From contig JAAOOA010000002.1 of the NCBI GenBank assembly GCA_012861695.1, positions 40,052,800 to 40,116,799 on the forward strand: DNA of 64,000 nucleotides, in the 5' to 3' direction. This DNA is from Trematomus loennbergii (Eukaryota > Chordata > Actinopteri > Perciformes > Nototheniidae). Both the position numbers and the translations under genes were made by a program. Under the pieces are notes generated by a model. The model was not told the DNA's origin and ran no database searches. It was given only the letters and a program-made list of their open reading frames with translations. This document shows, piece after piece, positions 1 through 12,272 of the stretch. Position 1 is the first letter of the stretch. Each line of letters starts with the position of its first letter.

Positions 1-1358
1 TCGAGGGGAAGTTCCTAAATCCACCTACACGTTACCAAATAAGGAGTGAGAGTAATGCGTAGCCAGAATACCCAGAACAGGAAGCTGTCATATACTCTGG
101 TAGCTATCATAGCAGCTAATATGAAATCTGTGGAATCTCAGCTTGCTAGCTAATATCTTGTTTGTGCAGATCCGATAAGTAATAAAGTATTTATATCTAG
201 AGTTCTGTGCTAAGTGCGGTAGCATTTTTCGCTCAGGGCTAATTTAGATGCTTCTTGTGAGACTTGTGTTTTGTTTCGGTAAAAATGGTTCGTATCGTCA
301 GTTAGCTGAGTTTCTTCCCGTTAAGTGAGTATGACACATTCATAGTTCATTAAATGTTAAGAAGCCCTGAGACACAGTTTCGTGAAAAAAAAAAAGCCCG
401 TAGCCCCCGCCGGCAGGGGCTATGGGGCTTAACAGGTTAATGTGTCATGCCCACTTAACGGGAAGAAACTCAGCTAACTGACGATATGAACCATTTTTAC
501 CTAAACAAAACACAAGTCTAACGTCAAGCCTCTGAATCAGCACTAAGCGAAAGGGTGCTAACACACTTAAAGACAACACACAACTTCACTTTACGGGGCC
601 AAAACGGCAAATACATCTTACCTTTGCTGTTTTCTGATCAAAAGTTGTGTTCAAGGGCATTAAAACGTATATAAACGCTGCTGAAGGTTAATCCAATGTC
701 TCTGTGTCACTTTGAAATCATTACTGATAATCCATCATCACATTTATGTCAATAAACGTAGTTTTTATAGAACGTAACCCAGCTTCCGGTTTTGGGCTTG
801 CTGGCTGCGCATCACTCTCATTCACCAATGGTAATGTTTAGATGGATTAAGTACACCCCCTAGATTCTATTGGCTCTAACGGTTCAAAAGAGGTGTCAAT
901 CGCCAAATCGACCCATGGGTTCCAGAGATATGGCAAATACACCCAAATGACCCCAGAGGTGGTTTATTTTTTCTAAACCTCTCTAAAAAGGTCAACTTTC
1001 ACTTGTTTTGCATCAATCTTGATACAGGGTACTTATTATATGTTATAGTTTGGATTCCTAAAGCTTTTTGTCTACTATCCCATCATTCAAGGGTGGTTTT
1101 CACTATAAGTAATGGGTTTTTCTTGGACGGAAACTATAATTTACATGTTTTACTATGTTCAATCTGAATTTAATTTAAAATATAAACATCTATATTGATT
1201 CTGACTTTTCTACATCCAACTCACAGGTGTATCCTTGCTTTGAGAAAAAATATTATTAATTTACCCCTTTTAGAAGTGAAGATATAGTCATTTGTTCTGG
1301 GCATGTCATTTTCGAGCCTGAGACCTGAAACACAGGCTTGGGGCTTAACAGGTTAATG
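1..1358. repeat. two copies of a TTAA element (family A), head to head
   Basis: A reversed copy runs from about 440 down past position 1. A forward copy runs from about 436 to 1358 and ends GGGGCTTAACAGGTTAA. Inner arms 221-345 and 439-560 are inverted repeats around a roughly 95-bp spacer. The same family recurs as a full copy at 10988-12163 and as a fragment at 49303-49390. No transposase ORF is present, so it is non-autonomous. Confidence 0.7.
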
Positions 1359-1402
1359 GCTTTGCAAAAGGTTAGACTTTAATGGACCAAAAATATAGTA
1401 TC

Positions 1403-1500
1403 ACCAGTTCACCTCCAGGGCAATGCTATTGTGTCCTTGAGCAAGGCTCCAAACCCACAACTGCTTACTGGAGCCGGAATACCTGGCTCTGACACCTCTC
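1403..1500 (+). mobile_element. SINE body fragment
   Basis: Contains the TGTCCTTGAGCAAGGC-type block and the following AACTGCTTACTGG block typical of fish tRNA-derived SINE bodies. The tRNA head is missing. Confidence 0.4.
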
Positions 1501-2202
1501 CGTAAAAACTGTACATGTGTGTATTTGTACTTTGTATTTATGTACTGACAGAGTAAAGATATTAATTTCCCCTTGTGATTAGTAAAATGGCCTCTTCTTC
1601 CACTTCTAAACAGTAATCAATTAAATAATTAAGGTTCTAAAGCTAAAGGGCCTCTTTAAAATCGGTGTGTTTTACATTTTGCAATATGATTTGTAATATA
1701 TTTTGTTATACATATTCCCATCCCAAACAAATTAACAGTTAGTTAACCAGCCATTATTGTGTTAAGGCTACATCTTAGTTAGTATTAAAACTCTGAGGAT
1801 ACAATACGGTTACAGTGGTTTTTGTCCGGCTGCCATAGAAATCAAATGTATGATCTTGTAAATCACATTGTCAACACTTCCTCACTTAAATGGCAAGAGT
1901 CTGTTTTCCTTTTGAAGTGGCTGAAGTGGTCTTTTATTGATTCAAACCCTGTGCCATAAAAACACATCAAACACTCTGCACTTTGAGAACGACAGTATAC
2001 TCATATTAATTTTACAGGATGTAACCTGAGAGAATTTAAGAATGTCATTTCAGATTTTATCACAAATTTAAAACAAACCTTTTTACGAACTCCACCAGCA
2101 GCAACCGCCAAAGTTAAATCCATTGTTTACATTAAAAAAACAATACAACCAGAATAGTTGTATGGGATGATGGGGGGGACCCAGGATTTGCCAAGAGAGA
2201 TT

Positions 2203-2203
<1 letters not shown>

Positions 2204-2275
<72 letters not shown>
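2204..2275. repeat. (GT)n microsatellite
   Basis: About 70 bp of GT dinucleotides with one TTTG interruption. Confidence 0.97.
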
Positions 2276-2278
<3 letters not shown>

Positions 2279-2609
2279 AGACATAGGCATTTAAACCAAA
2301 CCAAGCCGGCTCTTAGTAGGACATTTTATTTTTACATTGTTTACATAAGTTAAAGGAATAGTCAAATAGATTGATTTATGTCACTCTCATTTCTTTTAAA
2401 TATGTAGCAACAGTATGATAGCTGTAATTTGGCTAAGCTTATCATAGAGACTAGCAAGACAGGAAAACAGTTAGCCTAAAATATATACTTCCAAGCACCT
2501 CTTAGGCCCCACAATAACATATTATTTAACTCTGTAGAAAAACTGAAGCAGAAATGGCATATACTGTAAACCCACCAAAGAAATAATAATAGATGAGCTG
2601 AAGAGATCC

Positions 2610-2836
2610 TTGGATGTGGACATCTCCAAGCTGTTGACCAATCACAACAGAGCCGGCCAGCTAACCAATCAAAGCGGACTGGGCTCTGGTTTCAGACAGA
2701 GAGTGAAAGGAGGTGCTGCAGCACAGGCAGTATGAGAAAAATAAAGAGCTTTTTGAAAATTAAAGCATGTAAACATGTCACAGTAGAGGCACAAAATACA
2801 AATATGAACCTGAAAATGAGCATAACATGTCCTATA
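2610..2836 (+). repeat. family C repeat, 3' part
   Basis: Shares the GAGCCGGCCAGCTAACCAAT segment through GCATAACATGTCCT with the full copies at 14942-15427 and 44197-44656. The 5' half is absent. Confidence 0.65.
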
Positions 2837-3551
2837 ATTCACAGCCACACTAATGCTAAACTAAGTTAACCAACTGCTGGCTAACCTGTTTCTTAAAATG
2901 CCAAAATTCTGCACATCTGGTAAGAAAACACATCAATCTTCTGCTATCATTATTGCTTTTGCTACTTGCACAAATAATTAATCTTGGTCTTCATCAGCCA
3001 GAAATAACAGACTTTCGCAGGAGTCACAACATCAATAACAGAAAAGATACTTGGCAGTAGTTCAGTCATGTCAAGGCCTGTTCTTCCTGCTCAGTGCTGG
3101 CACTTTATTTTAAGATTATCCCTTAAACAGTCCAAGATGCCACACATCAAGATTGTTCAAATAAAACAAAGGGGAGGTCCAAAGGAGCCTGTATTTTTAT
3201 TATATATCTACAGTATATGGGAATGCAGGTAGAATGTTAACAACAAAATGTTGCGGTTAAATTGAGAAAATATGATTTCTGTGAACTCTTGGAGTCTGTC
3301 TGACCATGATTTGTATGGGATTAGTTTTGTTTCATCAAGCTAAAGGTGATACACAATATAAACTGTATTCTGTTATTTTTTCAAAGACATGTTACATTTC
3401 AAAAGCATATATTGCTATGTTTAGGACAAACAATTAAAGACTGCTTTAATTTAACAAATTCTACAATATAATTTGAACCAGAAGATGAAATCTCAAAGAA
3501 TGTTTTAAATAAAAGGACATAAAACAAAAAGGTGGATAATAATAAAATATA
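2837..3551. other. AT-rich unique DNA, nothing recognised
   Basis: No repeat family used elsewhere in the window and no convincing ORF. Confidence 0.5.
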
Positions 3552-3737
3552 TTAAATGTATATGTAAAGATATTTGGTCAAATGAAATGACACTGTGCAA
3601 GTGATAACAGCAACGCCCAGCGTGGATGAAGATGGTGCAGGTCTTTCTTCATGCCCCCCTCCGTGCTGTCCCCTCAGAGGAAGTGGGGAAACGGGATAAG
3701 ACCTCGGACGCCACGCTGTCTCAATGATCCACACTGT
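3552..3737 (-). CDS. exon-like GC-rich island, possible 3'-terminal exon
   Basis: A strong acceptor (TTTTCCTCTCATATTAACAG) is followed by a GC- and CpG-richer stretch in AT-rich DNA. Two frames are open for a while: one ends quickly (GSLRQRGVRGLIPFPHFL then TGA), the other runs 60 codons. No family recognised. It may be the 3' exon of a gene lying mostly elsewhere, or a chance island. Confidence 0.22.
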   Translation of the reverse strand, partial: TVWIIETAWRPRSYPVSPLPLRGQHGGGHEERPAPSSSTLGVAVITCTVSFHLTKYLYIYI

Positions 3738-4063
3738 TAATATGAGAGGAAAATAAATGTTTTAGGAAATGAAAATATTAAGTTAACAAATAAAACTCAG
3801 CTCAGGGGCATGGACGGTAGGTTTTCCTACAAAGAGAAGTAGTAAACTCAGCCTCCATTGATTTTCATATCAAATTAGCGTGTTAATAAAATAAGCTATC
3901 ATGGCTTATACTTGCATATCTAAACAGAATCATGAAAGCATGTTGGTAGAGTCAGGCACACGAGTCCCTTTGAGTGTGTCTGCCGGTGTCTGAACGCTCA
4001 CTCACTCACTCACTGCTAGCTATGTAGCTAACTGTCCCTGCTATTAGGCTACTTAGCTTGCAT

Positions 4064-4489
4064 TGTTATGGATTGTGATGCCCTGTGGGTCCATCAGTGG
4101 AGAGGGTGTGGCTGTCCTGTCTGTGCTGCATTGATTGCACTGATTGTAGTAACTCAGGGCACCTGGGTCTGGTGCCCTGCAGCTATTTAAAGCCTCTCTG
4201 TTGTCTCTCTGCTTTTTCCCTGCAGGCCCCGGTTTTGTTGAGTATATGCTGTTGTTACTTTAGTTGCTTTACTTTGTGCACCTCAACACCCTCACACATA
4301 CACGTCCATGCAACCCTCACCCTGCATTTACACTACTGATACCACTGACGTCCACACCTCATGCTTTACTTATTGTTGCACTTCATTTTATTTGGCTAAT
4401 TTGAATTGTTTGGTTAAATAAACATATTTTAGTAACCGTTGATATGGTGTGTCTCCTTTTTGTTGTGGCCTTTGAGCCAGGTCGTAACA
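4064..4489 (+). mobile_element. solo LTR, gypsy-like
   Basis: 426 bp beginning TGTTATGGATTG and ending GGTCGTAACA (TG...CA). It has a TATA-like CTATTTAAAG near 4183 and AATAAA near 4419, in LTR order. The flanks TGCAT (4059-4063) and TGGAT (4490-4494) match 4 of 5, consistent with a decayed 5-bp target duplication. There is no internal region, so it is a solo LTR. Confidence 0.65.
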
Positions 4490-4548
4490 TGGATCTAAAG
4501 GTAGCAAAAGCTAACTTTCACAGCACAGCTTTTCTTAACTTCTCACTT

Positions 4549-4618
4549 AAAGGTAGGGTAGGTAAGTTTGAGAAACCGGCTCGAGATACACTTTTTGTTA
4601 TATTCCATGGAATGCTGT
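4549..4618 (+). repeat. family B TTAA element, 5' end only
   Basis: Starts after TTAA and matches about 70 bp of the family B terminus (GGTAGGTAAGTTTGAGAAAC...GGAATGCT). The sequence then switches to the Tc1 remnant. Confidence 0.6.
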
Positions 4619-4639
4619 ATCCAAGCATATTCATGGAAA

Positions 4640-5507
4640 GTTGAGTGGAAGGAAAAAGTGTGGTAGGAAAAGTTGCACAAGCAACAGGGATAACTGCAGA
4701 CCTGAGAGGATTGTTAAGCAAAGGCCATTCAAACATTTGGGGAGTTTCACAAGGAGTGGACTGAGGCTGGAGTCAGTGCATCAAGAGCCAACGCACACAG
4801 ACGTATCCAGGACATGGCTACAACTGTCGCATTCCTCGTGTCAAGCCACTCCTGAACCAGAGACAACGTCAGAAGCGTCTTACCTGGGCTAAGGAGAAAA
4901 ATAAATGGTCTATTGCTCAGTGGTCCAAAGTCCTCCTTTCAGATGAAAGTAAATGTTGCATTTCATTTGGAAATCAAGGTCCCAGAGTCTGGAGGAAGAG
5001 TGGAGAGGCACACAATCCAAGTTGCTTGAAGTCCAGTTTGAAGTTTCCACAGTCAGTGATGATTTGAGGAGCCATGTCACCTGCTGCCGGTGTTGGTCCA
5101 CTGTGTTTTCTCAAGTCAAAAGTCAGCGCAGCCGTCTAGCAGGAGATTTTAGAGCACTTAATCGTTCCTTCTTCTGACAAGCTTTATGGAGATGCTGATT
5201 TCATTTTCAACAGGACTTGGCACCTGCCCACACTGCCAAAAATACTAAGACCTGGTTTAGTGACCATGGAATTACTTTGCTTGATTGGCCAGCAAACTCG
5301 CCTGACCTGAATCCTATAGAGAATCTATGGGGTATTGTCAAGAGGAAGAGGAGAGACACCAGACCCAACAATGCAGACAAGCGGAAGGCCGCTATCAAAG
5401 CAATGTGGGCTTCCATAACACCTCAGCAGTGCCACAGGCTGATCGCCTCCATGCCACGCCGCATTGATGCAGAAATTCATCAAAAAGGAGGCCCAACCAA
5501 GTACTGA
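4640..5507 (+). pseudogene. Tc1-family transposase remnant (DD34E)
   Basis: Degenerate Tc1/mariner transposase spread over shifted frames. An early segment gives SGRKKCGRKSCTSNRDNCRP. A middle segment (near 4900-5060, other frame) includes LSDES with the first catalytic Asp. The intact 3' segment 5217-5507 gives LLDWPANSPDLNPIENLWG with the last catalytic Glu and ends at TGA 5505-5507. The second Asp precedes LAPAHT near 5213. Frameshifts and an early stop make it non-functional. No terminal inverted repeats were found. Confidence 0.85.
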
Positions 5508-5607
5508 GTGCATACAGTACACATGAACATGATAGGAGACCTTTAAGACAATTACAAAGTCAGCCTACTGTCACCTTAAGAATATTAGCTTTAAAATAGT
5601 ATTGACT

Positions 5608-5750
5608 TAAAAGAGGCCCCATTTTGCTTTTGGGGTTTTCCTTTTCCTGTAGTGTTAGGTTTTTGTGCATGTAAATGGTCCGCAAAGGCTAAAATCCTTG
5701 TGTCTTCCTTTGTAACAACTGCGTTTTATTGGATAGCGCTCCAACATTTG
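5608..5750 (+). repeat. family C repeat, 5' part
   Basis: Matches the left end of family C (TTTTGGGGTTTTCC, GTGCATGTAAATGG, GCTCCAACA), truncated on the right. Confidence 0.55.
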
Positions 5751-6299
5751 GATGTGCTTTTTAATGAACTGTGATTTTATAATGTGTTTTTGTTGCACTA
5801 TATCTTAATGCTCTAATGTTTTCCTTTATTCGTTAATCACTTTGAATTGCCTTTGAGGCATAACTTAAAAAACAGAGACCAGAATCAACTAGAGAATGCA
5901 ATTCCTGAAGAAATTGCTAGTGGGAATGCTTTATGCTGAAAAGCTGACGCTAAACTGCTATGCTGAAATGTAATGTGTAAGAAGAAAGTGAAGAATTTAG
6001 ATTGAAATGATACATGAACACTGGGGGCTTGAATGTGTGATGAGTGAAGAAAAGAAAGTAAAAAGGCTTGGAAAAGCAGCAGAATATTTGAACTGCAAAC
6101 TTTGAACTAACTTGATGGTGAATGATCTGTCGCCATGGCAACAGCATTTGATGACACCCCATAATACGCTTAGATGCGTTGATGGCTACATCGTTACCAA
6201 ACCTGTGAAGTTTTGGGCCGTTTGGAACATTTTCACTGAAGTTATGAGAAAACCGTGTTTCATGGCGAGCATTGTGTTGCCATGGCAACGGCATTTGAG

Positions 6300-6470
<171 letters not shown>

Positions 6471-7075
6471 TGTATGAAATGAACAGTTAGAACTGACTGC
6501 TGTCAGTTGGAGTGATGACATCATCGTGTTCCATTACACAGGTGTTTATAGTTGAGCTAACGAGCTCTGTAGAGATCAAAGGTTTGCATTGTTCTGAATG
6601 AGAGATAAACCTCTTACATGTGAACGTTTTGTGGAAGAACCATAACAGATATCTGTGAAATTTCAAAACGTGAAGCATGTCAAGGAAGTTGAGTATCTGA
6701 AGTGTAATTTTTGTGTACTTTCGGGTTAATAATGTGGCCTTTTTGGCAGTTTAACTAAAGGTGTGCGGCTGCTGCTGTGAGGAAATATCAGCCTGAAATT
6801 ACAATGGGTTTTAATGGAGACATGTTGAAAGTGTTTGTCACTTCATGCCCTCAAGAGGCATTTTGTTTAATTATTTGTCATTTTTCAAGCTACGAGATGT
6901 TTTCCTACATTTGTCATGAAAGATTATGTCTCAGGAATGTAGGGTTTGGGAATTATGGCAGTTTAAAAAAAAGATATGAAGGCAAATTTCAAGATTTCCT
7001 ACCCTCTAGCTAGTGACATCACGCACTCTAGTTAATGTTAAAATCTGAAGAAAGCCTCTTTACCAAGGTCTGAAC

Positions 7076-8105
7076 CAGGGGCGTCGCCTGGACCTGAAAA
7101 CATGCGGGGCTTAGCCCACAGTGGCGGCGGCACTACAGTGGCATTTTTCACTGCAACACTCCCCACATGCACACACACAGTACACCCGCCACTGTTACAA
7201 TGAAGGCTCGATAATCAGCTCACGGCATATAGGCAGGGGTAAAGTGGTATTTTTTATGAGTGGGGGGCTCACCTCCTCTAGGGGGTCCGGGGGGATGCTC
7301 CCCTGGGAAGATTTTTTTTTAAATATTGAAGTTATATGCATCAATCTGGTGCACTTTGAGAGCAAAATGAAGAGATCTATGGATACCTCTCTCAACACCC
7401 ATATGAAGCAGAACTGTAAACAGATGTACTTTTTTCTTTATGGATATTTTACTAATCACTCCCCTTTTAAACTCTATTCTTGTTTTACTGCCATATAGTA
7501 TTTCATAACTGTTTTTCCTTTATTCTCTTTTTTTTTTTCTAACTATAATGATCATATGAAGGTGTGCCGCGGAAATAATCTTTTGAATAATTTGTGACCA
7601 AACCGTTTGAGACCCACTGAGATAACTTAGACTAAAGTTAACTATCTAAACACTCAGAGAGTCCTTTAGCTCACCTGAGTCTCTCAGTCTGAGAGGAGAG
7701 GACTCTCCTCCAGCTTCTTGTGGAACAAACAGCTCCTTATAGTGCAGCGAGCTAACCAGATGCTAACAACACGGTCCATGCTGACACCGGTCCCTCCCTC
7801 CCTCCCCCCCTCTCTCTCTCTCTCTATCACACTAAATGCGCTATTGCCACACACACACACAGAGCCGAGCTTGAATGACACGAGCACACGTTTATTTCCA
7901 TGCAACTCTCTGATTGGTCTGGTGTCATGCCTCTGTTGCATTCACTGAACACGGGAAATTACAGTGCTGCTGTCCTCTCTTGTGTCATGATGAGGTTCAC
8001 GTAAAGCACGGTTAATGTATATATTATTGAGGGAGAATTGTCCGGGGCTACAGAAAAAACATTCGGGGCTAAAGCCCCGGATGCCCAGGCCAGGCGACGC
8101 CACTG
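7076..8105. mobile_element. non-autonomous hAT element with intact TSD
   Basis: 1030 bp, terminal inverted repeats CAGGGGCGTCGCCTGG (7076-7091) and CCAGGCGACGCCACTG (8090-8105). The 8-bp duplication GTCTGAAC is at 7068-7075 and 8106-8113. The other E copy has one uninterrupted site (reverse complement, 36780-36787), proving the insertion. It carries no transposase. Confidence 0.9.
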
Positions 8106-8529
8106 GTCTGAACAATGTTTAATATCTCTAAAAGTAAGAATCAGATTTAAAAGTTGTGTTACACGAATAATGTCAGAAAGATGTGTAACATTTTAAAGTT
8201 GGAATGAGGTTTCTGAGTGAAAGTATGAATGAACAGTTAGCAGTTGAAGTCGCATGAAGATTGTTCAAGTCTGAAGATTTTCTCCATTGACTTCAATGGT
8301 TAAAAATGTGATTAATTATGGGATGTATCTCTAGAATTATGAAAGTTATGAATGATAAAAGTAATAGCCATCGATTCCCGACCGAGCTGAACGTTTTGAT
8401 GTTTGAACGGAGTTTCTGCGATGTTGAATGCAGGAGGAGAAGAGGTGCAAAATTCTGGCGGAATAATAATAATTTTGTCCGTAGAATAACATATAGTGGG
8501 AATGCTGTATCAGCATTCCCACTATAAAC

Positions 8530-9780
8530 CACGACTAATAGTGAAGACTAAGCTACTTCACAAACAGATCTATCTCTTGTCAGGTGTATTCACCCTGCAC
8601 TACCTTCTGTTTGATCTGTTAATGCACAGTGTGTGACCTGCCAACCCAGAGTTTCTGTTATCAGGACTTCATGGGCGTGTTTATTTACAGGCAACATGAA
8701 TGAACAGCTTTTGATTTACTCAATAAAGAAAACCCTCTGATATGAATACACACAGGTGACAGGCTCACTTATCAGTTGTGAAATGTTATTTTAAACATCT
8801 CACCATCAGCTTAGGCTTGATAACATTAGATTAAGGTCGCCAGAATTTAATGTGGTCTTCCTGAAACAACAATTGGAGGATTGTCCTTAGCCGGCACTCC
8901 CGACACTTTTGAACAGAAGAGCATTGATCCTGTTCCTTATGAATATGTACAAAGGCATAACTGCATCTAGACACAAAGGGTTTCATTCAGTAAATCTGAT
9001 CATAAAAATTCAAAGGAGTCTCATAAAGGTGAACACCTTGAACACTGTACCTACCATGTACAGCAAATTCAGTTGGAAAAGGAGCATTCAAATTAGTTTT
9101 GCTCACGGTGGACAGTTCAAAATAAAACATTTCAAAATGTATACAGCTTAACAATAATGTCATATTTTTCTAAACCTTGAAGTATAATATGCTTTTTTTG
9201 TCACCGTAAGGAAATGTTGTCCTGCAGTTCCACAAAATGTGAGAAATCATACATACTACACGTAAAATTACGTTTTCAAATTAACAAATCATTTATGTAC
9301 ATATACACATATACACAGACACACCAATTTACTGACAACCTATTGCACAACCCTCATGTGCTCAGTGGTTTCCTGCATCTCCACTAGATGCCACTAATTC
9401 CTACACACTGGACCTTTATGTCTACTACAATCATTAATGTCATGTCACAAAACTCATGAAATGTAGAATAATTCCACAATATATGTTGGTATTACATCTT
9501 CAAAAGTATTATTTTATTGTCACTGACAGTAAAATAATATTTAAGTGGCAAAAACGAAAAAAGATTTTCAAACAATTTAATAAATTCCTTGAACACTACC
9601 TGTGTAGCACGAAACTAAGTGTGTATATAGTTCAGGGTTGTTACAATTACCAGTTTAAAACAAAGGTAATCAGTAACCTAATCTGAGTATCAAAACATTA
9701 GAGTATTGTAACCGCATTACTTTAGGATAATATCAAATTTAATGCAAATAAATGCAAGAGAAAAGACATTTCAATAAGTG
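8530..9780. other. unique AT-rich DNA, nothing recognised
   Basis: No gene or known repeat seen. Short ORFs are AT-biased and lack family features. Confidence 0.5.
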
Positions 9781-9810
9781 TTTTACTTTAGTGAATTATC
9801 ATTAGAGCTG

Positions 9811-10050
<240 letters not shown>

Positions 10051-10373
10051 TGTACTTCTACCCCACTACATTTCAGAGGTAAATATTGTATGTTTACTCC
10101 ACTACATTGATTTAATACCTTTAATTACTTTGCAAACATGGATTAACGATATAAAAGCGGATCAACCCTTAAATAAGACTTTAGTGACACTTGGACTAAA
10201 TTCCCTACCCAGCAGTAAATAAATGAGTTCCACTTTGCAGCTTTGATAAAATATGAATGCATCAATAATTATAATATATTATATTATACATTGTGAAATG
10301 GGCCAATCTGCCTAATCAGTACTTTTGGCACATTAGTATGTTCTGATGCTCATACTTCTGAACTTTTACTTAA

Positions 10374-10734
10374 AGGTGGGGTAGGTAAGTTTGAGAAACA
10401 CTCGAGATACACTTTTTGTTATATTCCATGGAATGCTCTTAACATCCCGATAGCAATGAATATCTTAAGTGCTTTGACAAAAAATCCATAAAAGAATTTC
10501 ATCTGTGGAAGCCGTAGTACTGTAAAAAGTACGACCAATCATTTTAGCCGGCCCGGCTAAAATAACTGGATGGCCTACCTGCCTGTCAGCCTTCCATCTG
10601 TGCACAAACTTATCTCGTGCCCTCATTGGTCATGTGCGCGTTCGTGTGTGTTGGAGGAGGGGCTCTATAAGGAAGTGGCAGATTTTCTCCGGTTGTGTAT
10701 TTTCAAATTCTAGCGCACTCGAGCCGGTTTCTCT
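10374..10734 (+). mobile_element. family B TTAA element, copy 1
   Basis: About 361 bp with termini GGTGGGGTAGGTAAGTTTG and CTCGAGCCGGTTTCTC, flanked by TTAA (10370-10373, 10735-10738). Near-identical to 18703-19065. Non-coding. Confidence 0.75.
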
Positions 10735-10738
10735 TTAA

Positions 10739-10983
10739 AGGTGGGGTAGGTAAGTTTGAGAAACCGGCTCGAGACAGGCAGGTAGGCCATCCAGTTATTT
10801 TAGCCGGGCCGGCTCTGATGATTGGTTGTGCTTTTTACAGTATTACGGCTTCCACAGATGACATTTTTGTATGGATTTTTGGTCAAAGCACTTAAGATAT
10901 TCATTGCTATCGGGATGTTAAGAGCATTCCATGGAATATAACAAAAAGTGTATCTTGAGCCGGTTTCTCCAATTTACCCACCT
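10739..10983 (-). mobile_element. family B TTAA element, copy 2 (inverted, internally deleted)
   Basis: The reverse complement of copy 1 with about 115 bp missing near one end. It abuts copy 1 across a shared TTAA and ends at the TTAA 10984-10987. Confidence 0.72.
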
Positions 10984-10987
10984 TTAA

Positions 10988-12163
10988 CCTCTTAAGCACG
11001 GCGGTCCCCCCATTGGACCCCTCCCACCGTTTGTTTTTCGAGACAATGTCTCAGGGCTTCTTAACATTTATGAAACTATTAATGTGTAGCACCAGATTAA
11101 CGGGAAGAATCTCAGCTAACTGAAGATATTAACCATTTTTACCAAAACAAAACACAAGTCTCATAAGAAGCGTCTAAATGACCCCTGAGCGAAAAAATGC
11201 AAACTGACTTTGGCACACAATTCAAGATAAAGATACCCTTATTACTTATCATAGCAGCACATACAATATAGCCGTTTGAAGCTGAGACTCCACAGATTAT
11301 TTAGGTATAGTATCATCACTGAGCGATCCGAACTTGCGACAGGGGAAGCAAACACAGACATCACAACACGTACCTTTACGGAGCTTTTACGGCAGATCGT
11401 CTCACCGTAGCTGTCAATTAGATCAAAAGACGTGTTCAATGGCATTAAAACGAAAAGAAAAAATGCTACAACTGTTGATCCATAGGTTGATAATGTACCT
11501 GTGCCTTTGAAAAAATTATTTATAATCCATAATTCCATTTTTATGTAAAAATCGGAGCGGAAAAGTTAGCTGCTAATGGTAGCCACCAGAGTGTATGCAG
11601 TTTCCGGTTTTGGTTATGTGTCACTCTCACTCCTTATTTGTTAACGTTTTGGTGTGTATAGAACTTTCCCTCGATTCCATTGGCTCTAGCGGTTATAAAG
11701 AGATTTCATTCATCAAAATCGAGCAAGGGGGGCCAGAGATAGGTCAAATCCACCCAAATTACCCAGAAGTGTTTTTTTTGGCTAAATCTCTCTAATAAGG
11801 TCAAATTTCACTTGTTTTGTATCAATCTTGATACAGGGTACTTATTATATGTTGTACTTTGGATTCCTAAAGCTTTTAGTCTACTAACCCATCATCCAAG
11901 GGTAGTTTTCACTATAAGTACAAAATAATTTTTGGACGGACACTATAATTTACAGTTTTTTACTATGTAAAATCTGAATTTTCTTTAAAATAAAAAACAT
12001 CTATATTGATTCTGACTTTTCTACATCCAACTCTCAGGTTTATCATTACTTTGAGAATAAAGATTATTAATTTAACCCTTTTAGAAGGGAAGATATGGTC
12101 ATTTGTTCTGGGAATGACATTTTCGAGCCTGAGACCTGAAAAACAGGCTCAGGGCTTAAGAGG
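10988..12163 (+). mobile_element. family A TTAA element, full copy
   Basis: 1176 bp with inverted termini CCTCTTAAGC and GCTTAAGAGG, between TTAA 10984-10987 and 12164-12167, as in piggyBac-type insertion. No transposase. It is related to the pair at 1-1358. Confidence 0.78.
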
Positions 12164-12272
12164 TTAAGTAAGATTTTGAATGCAGGACTTTTACTTGTAA
12201 CAGAGTATTCCTACTCTCTCGTACTTCTACGTTTACTTAAGTACAAGATCTGAGTACTTCTTCCACCTTTGC

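Larger units (their letters stand above)
10049..12270 (+). repeat. family F repeat split by a TTAA insertion cluster
   Basis: The left half (10049-10369, TGTACTTCTACCCCACTAC...) and right half (12168-12270, AGATTTTGAATGCAGGAC...TACTTCTTCCACC) together form one family F copy, compared with the copies at 20727-21236 and 28340-28825. The interrupting DNA is flanked by TTAA at 10370-10373 and 12164-12167. Confidence 0.75.

Noticed and set aside
5217..5507. Intact 96-aa gene
   Set aside because: It is only the C-terminal third of a broken Tc1 transposase.
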